The notes under the pieces were generated by a model. The model had not been told where the DNA came from and made no database searches. It saw nothing but the letters and a program-made list of their open reading frames with translations. A program made the translations under genes and the position numbers. This document shows positions 1 to 8,518 of a DNA stretch of 64,000 nt, piece by piece; within the stretch, counting starts at the first letter, position 1; each line of letters opens with the position of its first letter. Location of the stretch: contig CAIVKC010000019.1 in the NCBI GenBank assembly GCA_903906365.1, positions 1 through 64,000 on the forward strand, given 5' to 3'. Origin of the DNA: an uncultured Bacteroidota bacterium. Its GTDB lineage: Bacteria > Bacteroidota > Bacteroidia > Chitinophagales > Chitinophagaceae.

Positions 1-105
1 ATATTTATATTATATTACATATAATTGATTGATTATATCAACCCTGCCTCTTTAACGTCTACCCTTCCCTGTTGTCACCTATTTTTTAACATAAAACCGC
101 TGTTT

Positions 106-894
106 ATGAAATTTGTTCCTGCCGTCATTTTATTACTGATCGCTGGTTGCGCCGCTCCGGGGAAAAAGGAGCCGGTCAGCATGCAAGGGGCTTACAAGAT
201 GCGCTCTGTCGGGTTCAAAACAGACAAATCCGACACGACTTATACGAACTCAACCCAGATGAAGATTTACACAGAGGGGTTCATGATGTATGCTTCGGTC
301 AATGCCCCCGATTCGGTGGGTGGTTTTGGCGTTGCGGCTTACAGCACTGACCAGGACAGTGTTACAGAAAATTCCCTGTTCACGGCCTATGATTCCAGCA
401 GCAGTGACAAACCCCAGACCTTCCGCCTGGGCATCGAAAAAAAAGCCAATGGCTATAAGCAGGTCATTGCGGGTATGCAGGGCCGTGGAGGGGGAACCTT
501 CGATCTTACCGAGGTATACGAAAATGCAGGAACTGCCGTAACGACCCCCCTGGATGGTGCCTGGAAAATGACCAAGCGCTATTATTTCAAAGGAAAGGAC
601 ACAACCCCTACAACCGCCATTCAGTACAAGACCTATTTTGCCGGCAACTGCATTTGGGGATCCTTCTGGAAGGACTCCCTGCAGAAGGGACATACCGCCA
701 TGGGTTTTGGGAAATTCGCCATGAACGGGGACCATAAAATCAAGGAATCCATGACCGCCTCCACCTTTAGGGCGGTGAGGGGCCATGAATTCGATATTGA
801 TCTGGACATGATGGGGAAGGACGCCTACCGGCAGACCATGGACGTAGGTGGTGGTTACAAGAGTGTGGAGGAATATGAAAGGCTCAAAAAATAG
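106..894 (+). CDS. Putative lipoprotein of unknown function
   Basis: A 262-residue protein if translation starts at the ATG at 106. An in-frame ATG at 25 would add 27 residues that look like untranslated leader. The 106 start gives a textbook lipoprotein signal: MKF, then a hydrophobic stretch ending LLIAGC with the lipidated cysteine at residue 15. The mature part is polar and beta-rich, with two similar halves (GAYKM near the start and GAWKM near the middle, each followed by a Tyr/Thr-rich strand). This may be an internal duplication of a lipocalin-like or DUF4488-type fold, but I do not recognise the family with confidence. It is monocistronic as far as the window shows, and the next gene has its own candidate promoter. 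Function unknown; probably anchored in the outer membrane or periplasm. Confidence 0.75.
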   Translation: MKFVPAVILLLIAGCAAPGKKEPVSMQGAYKMRSVGFKTDKSDTTYTNSTQMKIYTEGFMMYASVNAPDSVGGFGVAAYSTDQDSVTENSLFTAYDSSSSDKPQTFRLGIEKKANGYKQVIAGMQGRGGGTFDLTEVYENAGTAVTTPLDGAWKMTKRYYFKGKDTTPTTAIQYKTYFAGNCIWGSFWKDSLQKGHTAMGFGKFAMNGDHKIKESMTASTFRAVRGHEFDIDLDMMGKDAYRQTMDVGGGYKSVEEYERLKK

Positions 895-921
895 CCGGTC
901 GTTTTTTTCCCCGCTTAAATA

Positions 922-929
922 TATATTTG
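922..929 (+). promoter_or_regulatory. Candidate Bacteroidota -7 promoter element
   Basis: TATATTTG at this position matches the Bacteroidota -7 consensus TAnnTTTG. It lies between the stop of the lipoprotein gene at 894 and the chosen start of the amidohydrolase at 1104. No clear TTG -33 partner is visible, so this is a weak call. Confidence 0.35.
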
Positions 930-1103
930 ACAGCCACGAAGTATCGGATTTTTTTCAACCAGGAATCCGGTTTTCGTGGCTGTCCCTGTAAAAGGGATGC
1001 CCGGTTTCTCCGGCGCCAGGTCATCCCGCCCGGCATGACCGCGGCAATTACCCCCCTATGCCATGCGGATTGTCCTACCTTCGCTTTTCACTCAGCAGCA
1101 TCC

Positions 1104-2261
1104 ATGATGAGCATCGTCCTGTATTTGGGTATGGCCTTATTTTGCGCGCTTTGGGGAACGGATCAGCATCCGGCCGCAGCCCCCGGACAGCCAAAGGACT
1201 CCCTGTATTATACCATGGAGGATTTTTTACAGGTGGAAAAGACCGATGCCCATGTACATATCAATACCAGCCGGCCTGATTTCATGGAGCAGGCTGCCAG
1301 GGACCATTTTCGGGCCATGACTGTCAACTATGACGATCCCAGTGATTCCTCCGACACCCGCGAGCAGGAGGCTTTTGCCCTGGACCAGATCAGGACCTTC
1401 CCGGGCCGGGTTGGCTACGCATGCAGTTTTTCAACCCGAAATTTCAACGACCCGGGCTGGGTCCCGGAAACCATCAACTCTTTGTCAAATTCATTTTCAC
1501 GGGGAGCGGCCGCCGTAAAAATATACAAGGTCATAGGCATGAGCCTGCGCGATGGTTCCGGCAGGCTGGTCATGATCGATGATCCCCGCCTGGCCCCGGT
1601 GCTGGACTTCATAGCGGCCCGCCATATGCCCGTGCTGGGGCACCTGGGCGAACCCAGGAACTGCTGGCTGCCAGCGGAGGAAATGACCATTGCCGGAGAC
1701 AGAAATTATTTTACCCAGCATCCTGAATACCATATGTACCTGCACCCGGAATTCCCCGGTTACCAGGCCCAGATAGCCTCCAGGGATCATATGCTGGAAA
1801 TGCACCCCAACCTCCGCTTCGTCGGCGCCCACCTGGGCAGCCTGGAGTGGAATGTAGATGAACTGGCCCGGCGGCTGGACCGCTTTCCCAATATGGCGGT
1901 CGACCTGGCGGCCAGGATCACCCACCTTCAGTACCAGGCGGTTCGCAACAGAAGCCGGGTCAGGGATTTTATGATCCGCTACCAGGACCGCCTGATCTAT
2001 GCCACCGACATGGGCGCCGGCCCCCTCTCCGGAGGGCTGGCTTTGGGCAGGGACCTGCATGCCACCTGGCTGAGCGACTGGAAATTCTTCGTGACGCAGG
2101 ACAACATGCAGGTGCCGGATGTGGACAGCGCCTTTAGCGGACTGCATCTGCCACGCAGCGTGATTGATAAAATCTATCGCCTCAATGCCCGGGCATGGTA
2201 TCCCCGTTTGTTCAGGGAAGCCCCCGAACCGCGCAGGGGAGGCGGAGCATCAAGGCCCTGA
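1104..2261 (+). CDS. Secreted amidohydrolase-2 family metal-dependent hydrolase
   Basis: Amidohydrolase superfamily (Amidohydro_2) TIM-barrel protein, 385 residues from the ATG at 1104. The open frame reaches back to 927, but the upstream part is Cys/Arg-rich and does not look coding, while 1104 begins a hydrophobic signal-like segment (IVLYLGMALFCALWG). Metal-binding motifs of the superfamily are visible: the HxH of DAHVHI (His50, His52), HLGEP in the middle, GAHLGSLEWN, and the late Asp in YATDMG. Family members hydrolyse or decarboxylate small ring compounds or lactones; the substrate here cannot be read. The 3' end overlaps the convergent GH92 gene by 50 bp, so the last 16 codons are shared with its tail on the other strand. 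Confidence 0.8.
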   Translation: MMSIVLYLGMALFCALWGTDQHPAAAPGQPKDSLYYTMEDFLQVEKTDAHVHINTSRPDFMEQAARDHFRAMTVNYDDPSDSSDTREQEAFALDQIRTFPGRVGYACSFSTRNFNDPGWVPETINSLSNSFSRGAAAVKIYKVIGMSLRDGSGRLVMIDDPRLAPVLDFIAARHMPVLGHLGEPRNCWLPAEEMTIAGDRNYFTQHPEYHMYLHPEFPGYQAQIASRDHMLEMHPNLRFVGAHLGSLEWNVDELARRLDRFPNMAVDLAARITHLQYQAVRNRSRVRDFMIRYQDRLIYATDMGAGPLSGGLALGRDLHATWLSDWKFFVTQDNMQVPDVDSAFSGLHLPRSVIDKIYRLNARAWYPRLFREAPEPRRGGGASRP

Positions 2262-5200
2262 TATCTTCCGGACCGAGGGCCCGGGTAAAGACCATGACAT
2301 CTTCTATGAGTCCCTTGAAAATTCTTTCGGGATTGGATTCATTGCTGCCGATGCGCCAGTTTCCGGAAGCATAATCCAGGAGCCCGGTTTCGCCGCGCTC
2401 ATCCCTGGCCTCCATGGTTTTGACAGCGGCCAGCCGCCCGTCTATATAAAGTTTCTGGCAGGGACCCTCGGTGACTCCCGCGATATGATGCCAGTGCCTG
2501 TTCCATGAGTCCGGCACGGCGCAGCTGACCTCATGGCCTTCCCATCCCCCGCTGAAAAAATTTATGACCGTGTTGCCCCCTTTAATTTCAAGGTCGTTCC
2601 AGTCCCCACGGGAAAGGATATCTGAAAAATTCTCCTCTTCCCTCGGATACACCCAGGCCATCATCGTCATGGTCCCGCTCCTGGAAAGGCTGTCCAGTCC
2701 CACATCGCCTGCGACGAATACATAATCCCCCGCCGGGCCGTTGGCCTGCAACGCCCTGCCGAATAGACCGGCCTGCCACCCGGGATGGCCCCGGATTATA
2801 CCCCGGCGCCCGCTGCCTGAACGGTCCCTGACCAGGCTGTCGGAAACCTGGTCGAAGTCCAGCGCCAGGGCAGCCCCGCAACGGCTCAGCAGCCCGCTGT
2901 CGATGGCGGGCTGCGGCAGGCTCCCCACAACGCGGATCAGGGTGGGAGCCAAGCGGCCTATTCCGGCCCGGCAGAGGGTTTCCCCGGACAGGGCAAAGCG
3001 GAAAGAAACCACCCTGTCCTCTCCCGGTGCCAGGAGCCACCGGCTGGAATCTTTTGGCAGGCCGTTTATGTAGAGTATCGCCGGGCACCATCCCGGGGAA
3101 CTGCCCAGGTTTTGCACCCGGGCCCGGATGGTGACCCAATCCCCGGCCCTGCCAACCGGGGGCAGGGGGGAAGGGAGATCGGAGAACCGAAATACCGGGG
3201 CCACCTTGTCCAGCCGCAGCTGCTGGCCGGGGAGTCCCCGGATGCGGATGGTATGAACGCCGGCACGGTACAGGACCAGCGGGGTGGTAACCCTTTTTGA
3301 GTGGCCCGCCTCCAGCAACAGGGCCGGTTGCGACCCTGTTTTTCCATCATCGAGGATCCTGAAGCGGGCGCAGCCGGCCGCCGTTCCCCTGTTTTCCACC
3401 CGCACCGATACCAGCACGGTATCGCCGGCTTTGTGGTGGTGACCCCCAAGCCGCATGTCATGATAGACAAAGCGGGGCATTCCCTTGGTCAGGGAAGGCG
3501 GGGCCATGACCGGATCGCTGCCCCAGGAGCGTTCGGGCACAGGCCCCATGTCCAGGTCCAGGGTCTTTCCCTGTAGCATATCCCCGTGGGTAATCCAGGG
3601 ATGGTTCAGGGGCCTGCCCCCCAGGCGGGCACTCCGGATGTATTTGTTGCCTGCCGAAGTATGGCGGGCGAGGATGACAAAGTCCCTGCCCGCTTCCCTA
3701 TGCAGGATGACTTTTTCAAAAAGGGGGCTGCCGATCTCATATACCGGCCGGCCCGGGTTTACCGGGTAAATGCCCAGGGCACTGAAGACATACCAGCTGG
3801 ACAAGGCCCCCAGGTCGTCGTTGCCAGGCAGACCGCCCGGGTCGTTGGAATAACTCCCGGCCATGATCTTACGGACAAGGGCCTGTGTTTTCCAGGGCTG
3901 GCCTGCAAAATCATAGAGGTAGGCATAGTGCAGGGGAGGCTCGTTGTCATGCACGTAATGTCCTCCCTCAAAACAACTGTCCAGTTTGCGGCAGAATCGC
4001 TGTCTTCCTCCCATGAGCCGGATCAGGCCCCCTACATCGTGTGGCACTGACCAGCTGTAGGTCCATTCGGTCCCTTCCGCATAACCCCCGGGTGCCCAGT
4101 CCCCTTTTTGGGTTCGGGCGCGCATAAAGGAAGTGCTGGGGTCAAAGAGGTTTCGGTAAAAAAAGGCACGCTTCATGAGCCGCTCCGCGTCCTGCCTGAA
4201 TGACCCTCCCTTTCCGGCTGCCCGCAGGAAGGCTGCCGCGGCCCAGTCGTTATAGGCAAAATCAAGGGTATGGGTGACACTGCTGGTAATGGAAGCGGGG
4301 ACATACCCGTATTGGAGGTAAGGCCCCATCTGCCTTCGGCCATAAGGGGGCTCCAGGGCCGTCTTACGGATGGCTTCCACCGCCTTGTCCGTGTCAAAGC
4401 CGCGCAGCCCCTTGACGTAGGCATCCAGGATGAGCTGGAATCCGTGGTTACCCATCATATTGCCGGTCGGAAGCCACCCCGTGCGGTCGTATTCATCCAG
4501 GCTGGAAGCGATCATATCGCTTTCCCTGGAAGGTTCCAGGATGGTCAGCAACGGATGAAGACAGCGGTAGGTATCCCAGGGGTACAGCGACGTGTAGCGG
4601 GTCCGCTTTTCGGTGGCATCGCTGGTGACCGATGGCATGAAAAAACTATGGTACATCGCCGTATAAAACCGTTCCAGGTCTGCACGCTCTATAGACCGCC
4701 CGGGCTCCGGGAAGATTTCAATTTTTCCCAGCTGCCGGTTCCATATTTGATGGTGATTCCTGCAGGCCCCGGCAAAATCCCAGTCCGGCAGCTCTAGGAG
4801 CCGGTTATTGGCTGCCGCCTGGCAGGAGGTCGCTGAAAAGCCAATTTGCATTTCAATGACCTGGCTGTCGGTAGTGGGGTAGCGGAGCCTGATGCCGCCT
4901 GAAAAACTGTCCGCCGAGTAAAACGGGCGGCTAAGCCGGGCAGAAAAATAAGTGCCGCCGCTTTTTCCCTCCAGCTGGTCCCCGCCGCTTACCCGGGCCG
5001 TCGAGAGGTCCGAGAGGATAATCTGGCTGGAAGCGGAAGCGGGAAAAACAAACCGGAAGTAGGCAGAGCGGGTGCCGGCCGTGTAGGATACCAGGATGCC
5101 GTAATCCTGCAGGAGCACCTGGTAATAGTAGGGGTGCGACTCTTCACGCAGATGGCTAAACGCTGAAACCGGCTCAGTCCCCCCGGAATCCGGCCTGCCC

Positions 5201-5508
5201 GAAGCCGCCATCACAAAAAACCTTCCCAGCGAATTCCATCCGCTGGTATGATCCAGTAAACTGAAGCGATGGATGGCCTTATCCGAATAGGCGTAATTGT
5301 CGGGGCTGATCTGGACCATGCCAAAGGGCAGCAGCACACCGGGGAAAGTGCCTCCCAGGGAGGCCCAGACGGCGTGATGACTGGTCGTATCGGTCCCAAT
5401 GAAGGGATTGACCAGATCGGAGAGGTCCCGGGAAGCGCTGCGCTGCGCAGGGGCTGCCATGCACAGACAGATCATCGGCAAAAGCAAAGTTGAAAATCTT
5501 CCTTTCAT
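2212..5508 (-). CDS. GH92 alpha-mannosidase-like enzyme with C-terminal Ig-like and LamG-type modules
   Basis: Secreted 1098-residue protein with an N-terminal signal peptide (MKGRFSTLLLPMICLCMAAPAQ). Residues of about 30 to 735 carry the hallmarks of GH92 exo-acting, calcium-dependent alpha-mannosidases: VNPFIGT, PFGMVQISPDN, YPWDTYR, the EGTEWTYSWSVPHDV segment (general-acid region), HDNEPPLHYAYLY and GNDDLGALSSWYVFSALGIY, which holds the catalytic-base aspartates. Known GH92 enzymes trim mannose from N-glycans or yeast mannan. Unlike typical GH92 proteins of about 750 residues, this one adds some 350 residues: two CARDB-like beta sandwiches (about 740-920) and a LamG/concanavalin-like lectin module (about 930-1090). 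The extra modules probably bind carbohydrate. Its 3' end overlaps the convergent amidohydrolase gene. Confidence 0.92.
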   Translation of the reverse strand: MKGRFSTLLLPMICLCMAAPAQRSASRDLSDLVNPFIGTDTTSHHAVWASLGGTFPGVLLPFGMVQISPDNYAYSDKAIHRFSLLDHTSGWNSLGRFFVMAASGRPDSGGTEPVSAFSHLREESHPYYYQVLLQDYGILVSYTAGTRSAYFRFVFPASASSQIILSDLSTARVSGGDQLEGKSGGTYFSARLSRPFYSADSFSGGIRLRYPTTDSQVIEMQIGFSATSCQAAANNRLLELPDWDFAGACRNHHQIWNRQLGKIEIFPEPGRSIERADLERFYTAMYHSFFMPSVTSDATEKRTRYTSLYPWDTYRCLHPLLTILEPSRESDMIASSLDEYDRTGWLPTGNMMGNHGFQLILDAYVKGLRGFDTDKAVEAIRKTALEPPYGRRQMGPYLQYGYVPASITSSVTHTLDFAYNDWAAAAFLRAAGKGGSFRQDAERLMKRAFFYRNLFDPSTSFMRARTQKGDWAPGGYAEGTEWTYSWSVPHDVGGLIRLMGGRQRFCRKLDSCFEGGHYVHDNEPPLHYAYLYDFAGQPWKTQALVRKIMAGSYSNDPGGLPGNDDLGALSSWYVFSALGIYPVNPGRPVYEIGSPLFEKVILHREAGRDFVILARHTSAGNKYIRSARLGGRPLNHPWITHGDMLQGKTLDLDMGPVPERSWGSDPVMAPPSLTKGMPRFVYHDMRLGGHHHKAGDTVLVSVRVENRGTAAGCARFRILDDGKTGSQPALLLEAGHSKRVTTPLVLYRAGVHTIRIRGLPGQQLRLDKVAPVFRFSDLPSPLPPVGRAGDWVTIRARVQNLGSSPGWCPAILYINGLPKDSSRWLLAPGEDRVVSFRFALSGETLCRAGIGRLAPTLIRVVGSLPQPAIDSGLLSRCGAALALDFDQVSDSLVRDRSGSGRRGIIRGHPGWQAGLFGRALQANGPAGDYVFVAGDVGLDSLSRSGTMTMMAWVYPREEENFSDILSRGDWNDLEIKGGNTVINFFSGGWEGHEVSCAVPDSWNRHWHHIAGVTEGPCQKLYIDGRLAAVKTMEARDERGETGLLDYASGNWRIGSNESNPERIFKGLIEDVMVFTRALGPEDIRALMLRLPCAVRGLP

Positions 5509-5925
5509 GGTTAAATCGGATTAGGGCTGCACCTGCTAGGCTGGCTTATACCAAATTGCCTCTTTGTAAAAGGGGGGGAAGTTAGTATTAAATTATTTCC
5601 CCCAAGGACCGGTCTCCCCAGCCCTGATTTTTTTGAGATCCCGTCAGCAGGACCGGATGGACCAAATGCAGGCCAGAGAGGCAAAGCGCGGGAGTCCGGC
5701 TGCCAACAGGCTGGCCCGGAGGAAAAAAAACCGATTGTATTAAAAAGTAAAAAACAGTATTTTTCAAATTATTTATCACAATAATATGTTACTTTGACAG
5801 CCCTAAACCGGGCCCGGGCGACTAAGATGCGGATATCCGGCATCGTTAGTAACCTCCGGGCCTAGCCCGGCCTTGCCGGGCAAAGACGAGCGATAAACTG
5901 ACGGACAACCACTTTAACCAAGTAT
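5509..5925. other. Divergent intergenic region between GH92 and the sugar-acid operon
   Basis: A 417-bp non-coding stretch separating divergent genes, so it should hold both promoters. It contains a hairpin (GGGGGAA at 5574-5580 pairing with TTCCCCC at 5597-5603), an AT-rich block around 5735-5797, and an imperfect palindrome at 5821-5850 listed separately. The small open frames inside it show no coding character. Confidence 0.6.
5821..5850. promoter_or_regulatory. Imperfect palindrome, candidate operator
   Basis: Nested inverted repeat upstream of the seven-gene operon. Arms ACTAA (5821-5825) and TTAGT (5846-5850) enclose GATGC (5826-5830) and GCATC (5840-5844) around the self-complementary centre GGATATCC (5831-5838), with single unpaired G residues at 5839 and 5845. 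The position about 75 bp before the first start codon suits a repressor or activator site. The binding protein is unknown. Confidence 0.4.
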
Positions 5926-6633
5926 ATGAAACCCATTGTTCAGATTTCCCTGGATCTTACCGATATTGACGAAGCCCTTGCCACGGCCGCCATGGCCATC
6001 CGGGCCGGGGTGGACTGGCTGGAAGCCGGTACGCCGCTGTTGCTCGCCGAAGGACTGCACGGGGTTAAAAAACTGCGGGAGGCTTTCCCGGGCATACCCA
6101 TTGTGGCTGACCTGAAAACCATGGACGGGGGATACCTGGAAGCCGAGATGATGGCCAAGGCCGGCGCCACCCATGTGGTGGTTATGGCCCGTGCGCATGC
6201 CGAGACCATCCGATGCGTGGTAAAAGCCGGTCGTGATTTTGGTGCCAAAGTGATGGGGGATAACCTGGCCTGCCCTGATATGGTGGAGGGGGCCAGGTGG
6301 CTGCAGGACCTGGGATGCGATTATATTGTTCACCATATCGGTTACGATGAGCGCAGGGGCATTGCAGCCCGCGGCCTGCGCATGCCCAGTCCGCTGGATC
6401 AGCTAAAGGAGGTGGTGGCCGCGGTGACCGTCCCGGTACAGGCGGTGGGCGGACTTTCCCTGGAGCAGGCCATCGCCTGCCCGGCTTATGGAGCCCCCCT
6501 GGTGGTATTGGGCGCGCCGCTGACCATTGATGCCGACGCATTTAAAACAGCCGACGGCAACCTGGAGGCTTCCCTCCGGATGATCTGTGAGAAGGTTCAC
6601 TCTTACGGTGATGTATCCGTTCATGGCCACTGA
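5926..6633 (+). CDS. Hexulose-6-phosphate synthase / 3-keto-L-gulonate-6-phosphate decarboxylase family protein
   Basis: 235 residues, the usual length of the HPS/KGPDC branch of the OMP-decarboxylase superfamily (beta/alpha barrels). Visible signatures are the opening MKPIVQISLDL, the metal and catalytic DxKxxD motif in VADLKTMDGG, and VHHIGYDERRG followed by VPVQAVGGLS, where the phosphate-binding GG loop sits. Family members either fuse or split formaldehyde and pentulose phosphate, or decarboxylate 3-keto-L-gulonate 6-phosphate, using a magnesium-stabilised enediolate. The HxGxD-like segment leans towards HPS, but no hexuloisomerase partner is present, so ordinary formaldehyde fixation is unlikely. 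It is the first gene of a co-directional operon of seven; the next start is 30 bp downstream. Confidence 0.82.
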   Translation: MKPIVQISLDLTDIDEALATAAMAIRAGVDWLEAGTPLLLAEGLHGVKKLREAFPGIPIVADLKTMDGGYLEAEMMAKAGATHVVVMARAHAETIRCVVKAGRDFGAKVMGDNLACPDMVEGARWLQDLGCDYIVHHIGYDERRGIAARGLRMPSPLDQLKEVVAAVTVPVQAVGGLSLEQAIACPAYGAPLVVLGAPLTIDADAFKTADGNLEASLRMICEKVHSYGDVSVHGH

Positions 6634-6663
6634 TGTTGAAATAAACCATCCATTAGATATTAT

Positions 6664-7698
6664 ATGAGTACAAAAACAGGATCGGCCGCCGTAGTCAATT
6701 TTGCACCCCAGAAGGGATCCGTGGAAATCCGGGAAATTGCCAGGCCTGAAATTGGTGAAGAGGATGTGCTGCTGGAAGTGGTCAATGTAGGGGTCTGCGG
6801 CAGTGATCTCCACCAGTGGACAGCAGACCACAGCTGGCCGGTGAATTACCCGGTCGTATTGGGGCATGAATTCGGCGGACACATCGTTGCCCTGGGAAGC
6901 CGGGTGAAAGGATGGAAAGAAGGCGACCGCGTGGTTTCTGAAACAGCGGCCGTGATCAACCCCGACAGCCCGCTTACCCGCACCGGATTATACAACCTCG
7001 ATCCCGACCGCAAAGGATTCGGGTACGGGGTGAATGGGGCCATGACCAAATACGTTCGTGTGCCGGCCAGGTGTCTTCACCATGTTCCCGATGCCCTGCC
7101 TTTTGAACAGGCATGCCTGACCGAACCCTGCTGCGTGGCCTACAATGCCGTGGCTGTAAACACCCATATACGCCCCGGAGACCGCGTGATTGTGCTGGGT
7201 CCGGGCACCATCGGCATCCTCTGCGCGGCTGTGGCCAGGCTTTGCGGTGCAGAGGTGGCTGTCGTCGGGCTGGAATCCGACCGGCACCGGCTGGAAATTG
7301 CCAGGCGTTACGGATGCGAGGCCATCGCCGGCGATGCCACCGAGTGGGCCCGCAAAAAGGACGGCCTGGGAGCCGATTTCATCATCGATGCGGCGGGCGC
7401 CAGCATCACGCTCAAAATAGCCCTGCAACTCGTCAGGCCCAACGGCCACATCACCAAAGTGGGATGGGGACCACAGCCCCTGGGATTTTCACTGGATCCG
7501 CTGGTGCAGAAGAATGTCACCCTGCAGGGCAGCTTCAGCCACAACTGGCCCGTTTGGGAAAAAGTGATTGGTCTGCTGGCCTCCGGCCAGCTGGATGTAA
7601 AACCCATCATTGGCGGTGTATGGCCCCTCTCCGGCTGGCAGGAGGCCTTTGAGAAAATGCACCATGGAGAGGTGGTAAAAAGTGTATTAAAACCATGA
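6664..7698 (+). CDS. Zinc-type medium-chain alcohol/polyol dehydrogenase lacking structural-zinc cysteines
   Basis: MDR-superfamily dehydrogenase of 344 residues, similar to sorbitol and threonine dehydrogenases. The catalytic zinc ligands are present: Cys45 in GVCGSDLH, and His68 and Glu69 in GHEFGG. The NAD-binding glycine motif is LGPGTIG near 178-184. The structural-zinc lobe is odd: the four positions expected to be Cys with C-x2-C-x2-C-x7-C spacing are Asn99, Ser102, Thr105 and Asp113, while the residues between them still resemble the family (RTGLYNLDPDRKGFGYG). The enzyme probably folds without the second zinc. In the operon it would oxidise a sugar alcohol, sugar or hydroxy acid. Its stop overlaps the next gene's start (ATGA), which suggests translational coupling. 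Confidence 0.87.
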   Translation: MSTKTGSAAVVNFAPQKGSVEIREIARPEIGEEDVLLEVVNVGVCGSDLHQWTADHSWPVNYPVVLGHEFGGHIVALGSRVKGWKEGDRVVSETAAVINPDSPLTRTGLYNLDPDRKGFGYGVNGAMTKYVRVPARCLHHVPDALPFEQACLTEPCCVAYNAVAVNTHIRPGDRVIVLGPGTIGILCAAVARLCGAEVAVVGLESDRHRLEIARRYGCEAIAGDATEWARKKDGLGADFIIDAAGASITLKIALQLVRPNGHITKVGWGPQPLGFSLDPLVQKNVTLQGSFSHNWPVWEKVIGLLASGQLDVKPIIGGVWPLSGWQEAFEKMHHGEVVKSVLKP

Positions 7699-8510
7699 GC
7701 CCGATGCGCTTAGCAGATAAAGTTTTCATTGTTACCGGCAGCACCACCGGCATTGGCAAGGCCATCGCCCTGCGCGCCGTCGCAGAAGGAGCCCGGGTAG
7801 TCATCCATGGCCTGGAAGAAAACTGGGGCCTGGACGTGGTGGCGGCCGCCGGACCAGGAAATGCCGTCCTCCATATCGGAGACATGGCGCAGGAACAAAC
7901 CCCGCAGCAACTCGTGGAACTGGCCACCCGCACCTTTGGAAGGCTCGACGGGGTGATCAACAACGCGGCCATTGTGGCCTCTTCCAACCTGCAGAGTACC
8001 GACAAAGCCTTCCTGCTGCGGCTGCTCGAAGTAAACACCATTGCCCCCTTCCTACTGATCAAGGCCGCCCTGGCCGAGCTGACGATCCGCCGGGGATGCG
8101 TACTCAATATCGGTTCGGTCAACGCCTACAGCGGGGAGCCCAACCTGCTGGCCTACAGTGTCTCCAAAGGGGCCCTGATGACCCTGACACGCAACCTGGG
8201 AGACACCCTCCACCGGGAAAACGGCGTGCGGGTCAACCAGATCAACCCCGGCTGGGTGCTCACCGAAACAGAAATGGAACGCAAAAAATCCCATGGCCTC
8301 TCCCCGGACTGGTACAGGGACCTGCCGTCCGTTTATGCCCCGGCAGGCCGCATATTGGCGCCGGCGGAAATCGCTGCGGCCGCAGTATACTGGCTCTCCG
8401 ATGAAAGCGGCCCGGTATCCGGGCAGGTCGTCGACCTGGAGCAGTATCCCTTTATCGGCCGCAATCCGCCCAAAGACACCAGCACCATCCACTCATCCCC
8501 ATCAAAATAA
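7695..8510 (+). CDS. SDR-family NAD(P)-dependent oxidoreductase
   Basis: Classical short-chain dehydrogenase of 271 residues with all expected motifs: cofactor glycine motif TGSTTGIG (14-21), NNAA (89-92), active-site Asn114, Ser141, Tyr154 and Lys158 (YSVSK), and NPGWVLTE after the catalytic centre. Such enzymes oxidise sugars to lactones or interconvert keto and hydroxy sugars. It overlaps the preceding dehydrogenase by four bases and precedes an isomerase/epimerase by eight. Together with the lactonase two genes downstream it could form an oxidation and lactone-opening pair. The substrate cannot be told from sequence. Confidence 0.9.
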   Translation: MSPMRLADKVFIVTGSTTGIGKAIALRAVAEGARVVIHGLEENWGLDVVAAAGPGNAVLHIGDMAQEQTPQQLVELATRTFGRLDGVINNAAIVASSNLQSTDKAFLLRLLEVNTIAPFLLIKAALAELTIRRGCVLNIGSVNAYSGEPNLLAYSVSKGALMTLTRNLGDTLHRENGVRVNQINPGWVLTETEMERKKSHGLSPDWYRDLPSVYAPAGRILAPAEIAAAAVYWLSDESGPVSGQVVDLEQYPFIGRNPPKDTSTIHSSPSK

Positions 8511-8518
8511 ATAACGCT

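Noticed and set aside
5926-6633. Methylotrophic formaldehyde fixation by hexulose-6-phosphate synthase
   Set aside because: No 6-phospho-3-hexuloisomerase or methanol/formaldehyde genes are nearby; the operon is built around sugar oxidation and lactone opening.
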